Shown one piece after another: positions 6,361 to 9,563 of a stretch of DNA of 9,563 nt. Position 1 is the stretch's first letter; the number at the start of each line of letters is the position of its first letter. The position numbers and the translations under genes were made by a program. Under the pieces are notes generated by a model. That model saw nothing but the letters and a program-made list of their open reading frames with translations, ran no database searches and was not told the DNA's origin. This DNA is from Pseudomonadota bacterium (GTDB lineage: Bacteria > Pseudomonadota > Gammaproteobacteria > Burkholderiales > Eutrophovitaceae), in assembly GCA_002704665.1 (NCBI GenBank), contig PAHB01000037.1, positions 1-9,563 on the forward strand. The letters are read 5' to 3'.

Positions 6361-8331
6361 GTGAAAAAAATAATTGATACAACCTTATTGAGAGAAATGG
6401 CTAATGCCATAAGATCACTATCCATGGATGCTATTGAAAAATCTAATTCTGGACATCCAGGTTTACCTCTAGGAATGGCAGATGTCGTCACTGTATTATT
6501 TTCAAATTATTTGAAATACAACCCACTTTATCCAAAATGGCATGATAGAGACAGATTTGTTCTCTCTGCTGGACATGGTTCAATGTTACTGTATGCAATT
6601 GCGTATTTAACTGGATATAAAGATATTAATATAAATCAAATCAAAAAGTTTAGACAACTTGGAAGCAAGACCGCTGGTCACCCTGAATATGGACTTTTAG
6701 ACTGTATTGAAACTACAACTGGACCACTAGGTCAGGGCCTAGCTAATGCAGTTGGTATGGCTTTATCAGAGAAAATCCTATGTAAAAAATTTGGTAAATC
6801 AATTGTTGATCATAAAACCTGGGCCTTGGTAGGAGATGGTTGCTTAATGGAAGGTATTTCTCAAGAAGCAATATCACTGGCTGGTCATCAAAAGTTAAAA
6901 AAATTAATTGTATTATTTGATGACAATGGAATTTCTATTGATGGAAGCACAAGTTTAACAACATCTGACAATCATATAAAAAGATTTGAGGCTTCTAATT
7001 GGAATACACTAAAAGTTGATGGTCATAACTTTTCAGAAATCAATAATGCTTTTAAAAAAATAGAAAATTCAACAAAACCATCACTAATTGCATTTAAAAC
7101 AATAATCGGTTTTGGTTCTCCAAATAAATCCGGCAAATCTGATTCACATGGTTCTCCACTTGGAAAAAATGAAATAAAAATAACAAAAAAAGCTCTGGGT
7201 ATTAATTCTAAAGCCTTTTCTGTTCCAGAAAATATACTAAAATTATGGAGAAAAGTTGGCAAAAGAGGAGAATTAGAAGTAAAAAAATGGAATGGAAGAC
7301 TAGAAAAAAATAAATTAAAAAAGGAGTTCCTAAATCAATTTAAAAAAAAAGCTTATAAAAGAAAAAAAACCACTAATACTTTTCTCTCAAACATTGTTAA
7401 AAACAATATTAACGAAGCTACAAGAAAATCATCTCAAAATTCAATAGAGTTTTTTTCCAGATATATCGATAATTTTTTAGGAGGATCAGCTGATTTAACT
7501 GGTTCAAATTTGACAAAAGTTTCTTCCTCAAAATCAAATGGTAAAAAAGTTAACTACATCTACTATGGAGTTAGAGAACATTTAATGGCTGCGGCAATGA
7601 ATGGGATATCTTTGCATGGAGGCTTTATAGCCTATGGTGGTACATTTTTAATTTTTTCTGACTATTGTAAAAACTCAATTAGATTGTCTGCTATTATGAA
7701 GCAAAGAGTGATTTATGTGTTTACTCATGACTCTATTGGACTTGGTGAAGATGGTCCAACACATCAACCTATTGAACAATTAGAAGGTTTGAGAAGTATA
7801 CCAAATTTATTAGTGCTGAGGCCTTGTGATGCTATAGAAACGTTTGAGTGCTGGGAAATTGCAATAGAGGAAAACAAAACACCAACAGCATTAATTTTAT
7901 CAAGACAGTCCTTACCTTTGCTTAGAAAAAAAGTTAATACTAATTTCTCCAGAAAAGGAGCTTACTTTATTAAAAAAAATGTAAAATCAAAAATAACATT
8001 TATTGCTACCGGGTCAGAAGTTAGTCTTGCAAAAAAGGTTCAGGACATACTTGTAAAAAAGAATATTATGTCTAATCTAGTTTCAATGCCATGTGTAGAG
8101 TTATTTGAAAAAAATACCTCAACATATAAAAATAAAATACTTGGTAATAATCCAAGAATTATAATTGAAGCAGCTTCAGGTAGTGGATGGTACAAATATC
8201 TTAGAGAAAATGATCTAATTTTTAGTATGGAAAAATTTGGAGAATCTGGTAAGGCTAAAGAATTATTTGAATATTTTGGTTTTGAAGAAAATAAAATAGT
8301 AAAAAAAATTTTAGAAAAATACTTTAAATAA
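6361..8331 (+). CDS. tkt: Transketolase
   Basis: This cytoplasmic enzyme transfers two-carbon units between sugar phosphates in the pentose phosphate pathway, using thiamine diphosphate and a divalent metal. The full length of 656 aa matches the family. The N-terminal part has SGHPGLPLGMAD (30-41), HGSMLLYA (72-79), TTTGPLGQGLANAVG (118-132) and the cofactor motif from GDG (158-160) to DDNG (187-190). The pyrimidine-binding part has GGSADLTGSN (374-383), YGVREHLMAAAMNG (402-415) with the catalytic Glu406, and THDSIGLGEDGPTHQP (455-470). The C-terminal domain includes ATGSEVSLA (549-557). The start is GTG at 6361, 15 bases after the propeller stop and without a Shine-Dalgarno sequence. An ATG at 6397 would cut into the conserved LREMANAIRSLSMDA segment and is less likely. 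It abuts the phosphoglycerate kinase gene, consistent with the tkt-(gap)-pgk order common in alphaproteobacteria. Confidence 0.97.
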   Translation: MKKIIDTTLLREMANAIRSLSMDAIEKSNSGHPGLPLGMADVVTVLFSNYLKYNPLYPKWHDRDRFVLSAGHGSMLLYAIAYLTGYKDININQIKKFRQLGSKTAGHPEYGLLDCIETTTGPLGQGLANAVGMALSEKILCKKFGKSIVDHKTWALVGDGCLMEGISQEAISLAGHQKLKKLIVLFDDNGISIDGSTSLTTSDNHIKRFEASNWNTLKVDGHNFSEINNAFKKIENSTKPSLIAFKTIIGFGSPNKSGKSDSHGSPLGKNEIKITKKALGINSKAFSVPENILKLWRKVGKRGELEVKKWNGRLEKNKLKKEFLNQFKKKAYKRKKTTNTFLSNIVKNNINEATRKSSQNSIEFFSRYIDNFLGGSADLTGSNLTKVSSSKSNGKKVNYIYYGVREHLMAAAMNGISLHGGFIAYGGTFLIFSDYCKNSIRLSAIMKQRVIYVFTHDSIGLGEDGPTHQPIEQLEGLRSIPNLLVLRPCDAIETFECWEIAIEENKTPTALILSRQSLPLLRKKVNTNFSRKGAYFIKKNVKSKITFIATGSEVSLAKKVQDILVKKNIMSNLVSMPCVELFEKNTSTYKNKILGNNPRIIIEAASGSGWYKYLRENDLIFSMEKFGESGKAKELFEYFGFEENKIVKKILEKYFK

Positions 8332-9525
8332 ATGGTCAATTTAAAAAAAAATTTTCAAGATGTTTTAGAATTTACTAATAATAAAGTTTGTTTAGTGAGA
8401 GTTGATTTAGATATGCCAATTATTAATGGCAAAATTAGCGATTTTACTCGAATGGAAAAGATAATTCCAACATTAAAGCAATTAATTGCAAGAAATAGTA
8501 AACTTGTTCTTCTCTCTCATCTTGGTCGTCCAGGTGGAAAAATCGATAATAGTTTAAGTTTAAGTAAAATCCTTCCACATTTAGAAAAAAATATTGGAAA
8601 AACTATTCTTTTTTCTAATGATAATATTATGAGTCCAAAAGTAGAAAAAGAAATTAAAAAACTAGAACCTGGTTCTGTTCTCTTACTTGAAAATATGAGA
8701 TTTTATAAAGAAGAAGAAAACAATGATTTAAATTTCTCAAAAAAAATAGCAAGCTATGCAGATATTTTCTTAAATGAATCGTTTGCAACATGTCATAGAA
8801 ACCATGCATCAATAACTGGGATAGCTACTTTTCTTCCATCTTTTCCAGGAAAAATATTTGAATATGAACTTAAAAATCTTAATAGCATTATTAAGAACTT
8901 TGAAACAACAATGTCGATAGCTATACTTGGAGGATCTAAAGTATCTTCTAAAATTGGTATAATTGAAAACTTATTAAAAAAGTTCAATAAATTACTTATT
9001 GGTGGTGCTATGGCTAATACATTTTTATATGCAAAGGGATTAAATATTGGAAAATCTTTTTGTGAACCCAAAATGTCTTCAAATGCAAAGGAAATTTTAA
9101 GGAAATTTAATGATAGAATAATACTCCCAAATGATGTTATCGTTGTTGATTCTGAGGATTCTGAAGAAAATTTTAGTATAGATATAAATAATGTAAAGAA
9201 TAATCAAATTATATATGATATCGGTCCAAAAACGAGAAAAGATTTTTATAATGAAATAATAAAATCTAAAAAACTTTTGTGGAATGGACCATTAGGTTTT
9301 TTTGAAAAAAAACCTTTTGATAATGGAACAAACTTTGTATCTGGTTCAGTTAAAACTTTAAATAAAAATAGGTTTTTTTCCGTTGCAGGTGGAGGGGATA
9401 CTATATCAGCTTTGAAAAATGCTCAAACAATTGAACATTTTTCTTTTATTTCAACAGGTGGAGGAGCCTTTCTTGAATTTATAGAAGGAAAATCACTCCC
9501 AGGTATTGAGATTTTAAATAAGTAG
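8332..9525 (+). CDS. pgk: Phosphoglycerate kinase
   Basis: This glycolytic and gluconeogenic enzyme interconverts 1,3-bisphosphoglycerate plus ADP and 3-phosphoglycerate plus ATP in the cytoplasm. The length of 397 aa is normal. The substrate-binding N-domain shows VRVDLDMP (22-29), SHLGRPGG (62-69), ENMRFY (120-125) and the NESF...CHRNHASITG region (148-163). The nucleotide-binding C-domain shows GGSKVSSKIGII (200-211), GGAMANTFL (224-232), WNGPLGFFE (317-325), GGGDT (353-357) and STGGGAFLEFIEGKSLPG (374-391). The wording around GGAMANTFL and the spacing look alphaproteobacterial. Two family positions differ from the usual form: RVDLDMP has Asp27 where Asn is customary (RVDFNVP/RVDLNVP), and NESF replaces the usual NDAF. 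The ATG follows the transketolase TAA with no gap, so the two are translationally coupled. Glyceraldehyde-3-phosphate dehydrogenase, often encoded between them, is absent here. Confidence 0.97.
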   Translation: MVNLKKNFQDVLEFTNNKVCLVRVDLDMPIINGKISDFTRMEKIIPTLKQLIARNSKLVLLSHLGRPGGKIDNSLSLSKILPHLEKNIGKTILFSNDNIMSPKVEKEIKKLEPGSVLLLENMRFYKEEENNDLNFSKKIASYADIFLNESFATCHRNHASITGIATFLPSFPGKIFEYELKNLNSIIKNFETTMSIAILGGSKVSSKIGIIENLLKKFNKLLIGGAMANTFLYAKGLNIGKSFCEPKMSSNAKEILRKFNDRIILPNDVIVVDSEDSEENFSIDINNVKNNQIIYDIGPKTRKDFYNEIIKSKKLLWNGPLGFFEKKPFDNGTNFVSGSVKTLNKNRFFSVAGGGDTISALKNAQTIEHFSFISTGGGAFLEFIEGKSLPGIEILNK

Positions 9526-9541
9526 GTTACATTAAAAATAT

Positions 9542-9563
9542 ATGAATAAAGAAATATTAAATA
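9542..9563 (+). CDS. Start of a further plus-strand gene (partial, unidentified)
   Basis: An ATG lies 17 bases after the phosphoglycerate kinase stop and stays open to the right edge, reading MNKEILN. The spacing matches the other genes of this run. In many alphaproteobacteria a class I fructose-bisphosphate aldolase follows pgk, and those proteins often start with a short polar helix of this kind, but seven residues cannot identify it. Confidence 0.35.

Noticed and set aside
7023..7262. Minus-strand open frame opposite transketolase
   Set aside because: Antisense to a full-length conserved enzyme with no independent support; the same applies to 8040-8339 and to 8793-9071 opposite phosphoglycerate kinase.
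1..9563. Mobile element, CRISPR array, tRNA or rRNA
   Set aside because: I saw no transposase or integrase, no terminal inverted repeats, no regularly spaced direct repeats outside the propeller's protein-level repeat, and no cloverleaf or rRNA-like sequence.

Overview
The window is very AT-rich (about a quarter G+C by eye), densely coded and almost free of spacers. Gene ends touch or overlap, and most starts lack a recognisable Shine-Dalgarno sequence. The phosphoglycerate kinase, transketolase, 17 kDa-antigen-type lipoprotein and HpnN-like transporter all read as alphaproteobacterial. Together with the streamlining this suggests a free-living marine alphaproteobacterium of the SAR11, HIMB59 or AEGEAN-169 kind. 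The lineage is an inference; no rRNA or tRNA is present to fix it.

Left part (1-4300). A phage-type (T4/T7-like) ATP-dependent DNA ligase runs off the left edge: its frame is open to base 2 and the extra residues fit the family. It is followed by a small glycine-zipper outer-membrane lipoprotein. Converging on it from the minus strand is a large two-module RND/MMPL transporter resembling HpnN. The transporter's open frame crosses about 150 bases of the lipoprotein gene on the opposite strand.

Right part (4301-9563). A 58-base divergent spacer separates the transporter from a plus-strand run that continues to the right edge. The run holds two small unknown proteins (66 and 89 aa), a periplasmic SRPBCC protein resembling MxaD, a seven-bladed YVTN-type beta-propeller, transketolase, phosphoglycerate kinase and the first codons of another gene. 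Junctions are TAA|ATG (4856/4857), TAATG (5382-5386), a 15-base gap, and TAA|ATG (8331/8332), so this looks like one operon or two overlapping ones with translational coupling. Transketolase and phosphoglycerate kinase are central carbon enzymes; the preceding pair is periplasmic and may be linked to periplasmic (PQQ-type) oxidation, which is inference.

The most unusual point is the propeller gene. Its frame covers all seven blades but has no in-frame ATG, GTG or TTG before 6025. The natural ATG, overlapping the previous stop, is one base out of frame across a run of ten T residues. One extra T would give an intact signal-peptide-bearing protein. This could be a homopolymer error, phase variation, transcriptional slippage or ribosomal frameshifting. 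I see no mobile element, CRISPR array or RNA gene. Apart from the propeller start and the convergent overlap, I find nothing that looks like a wholly new system.
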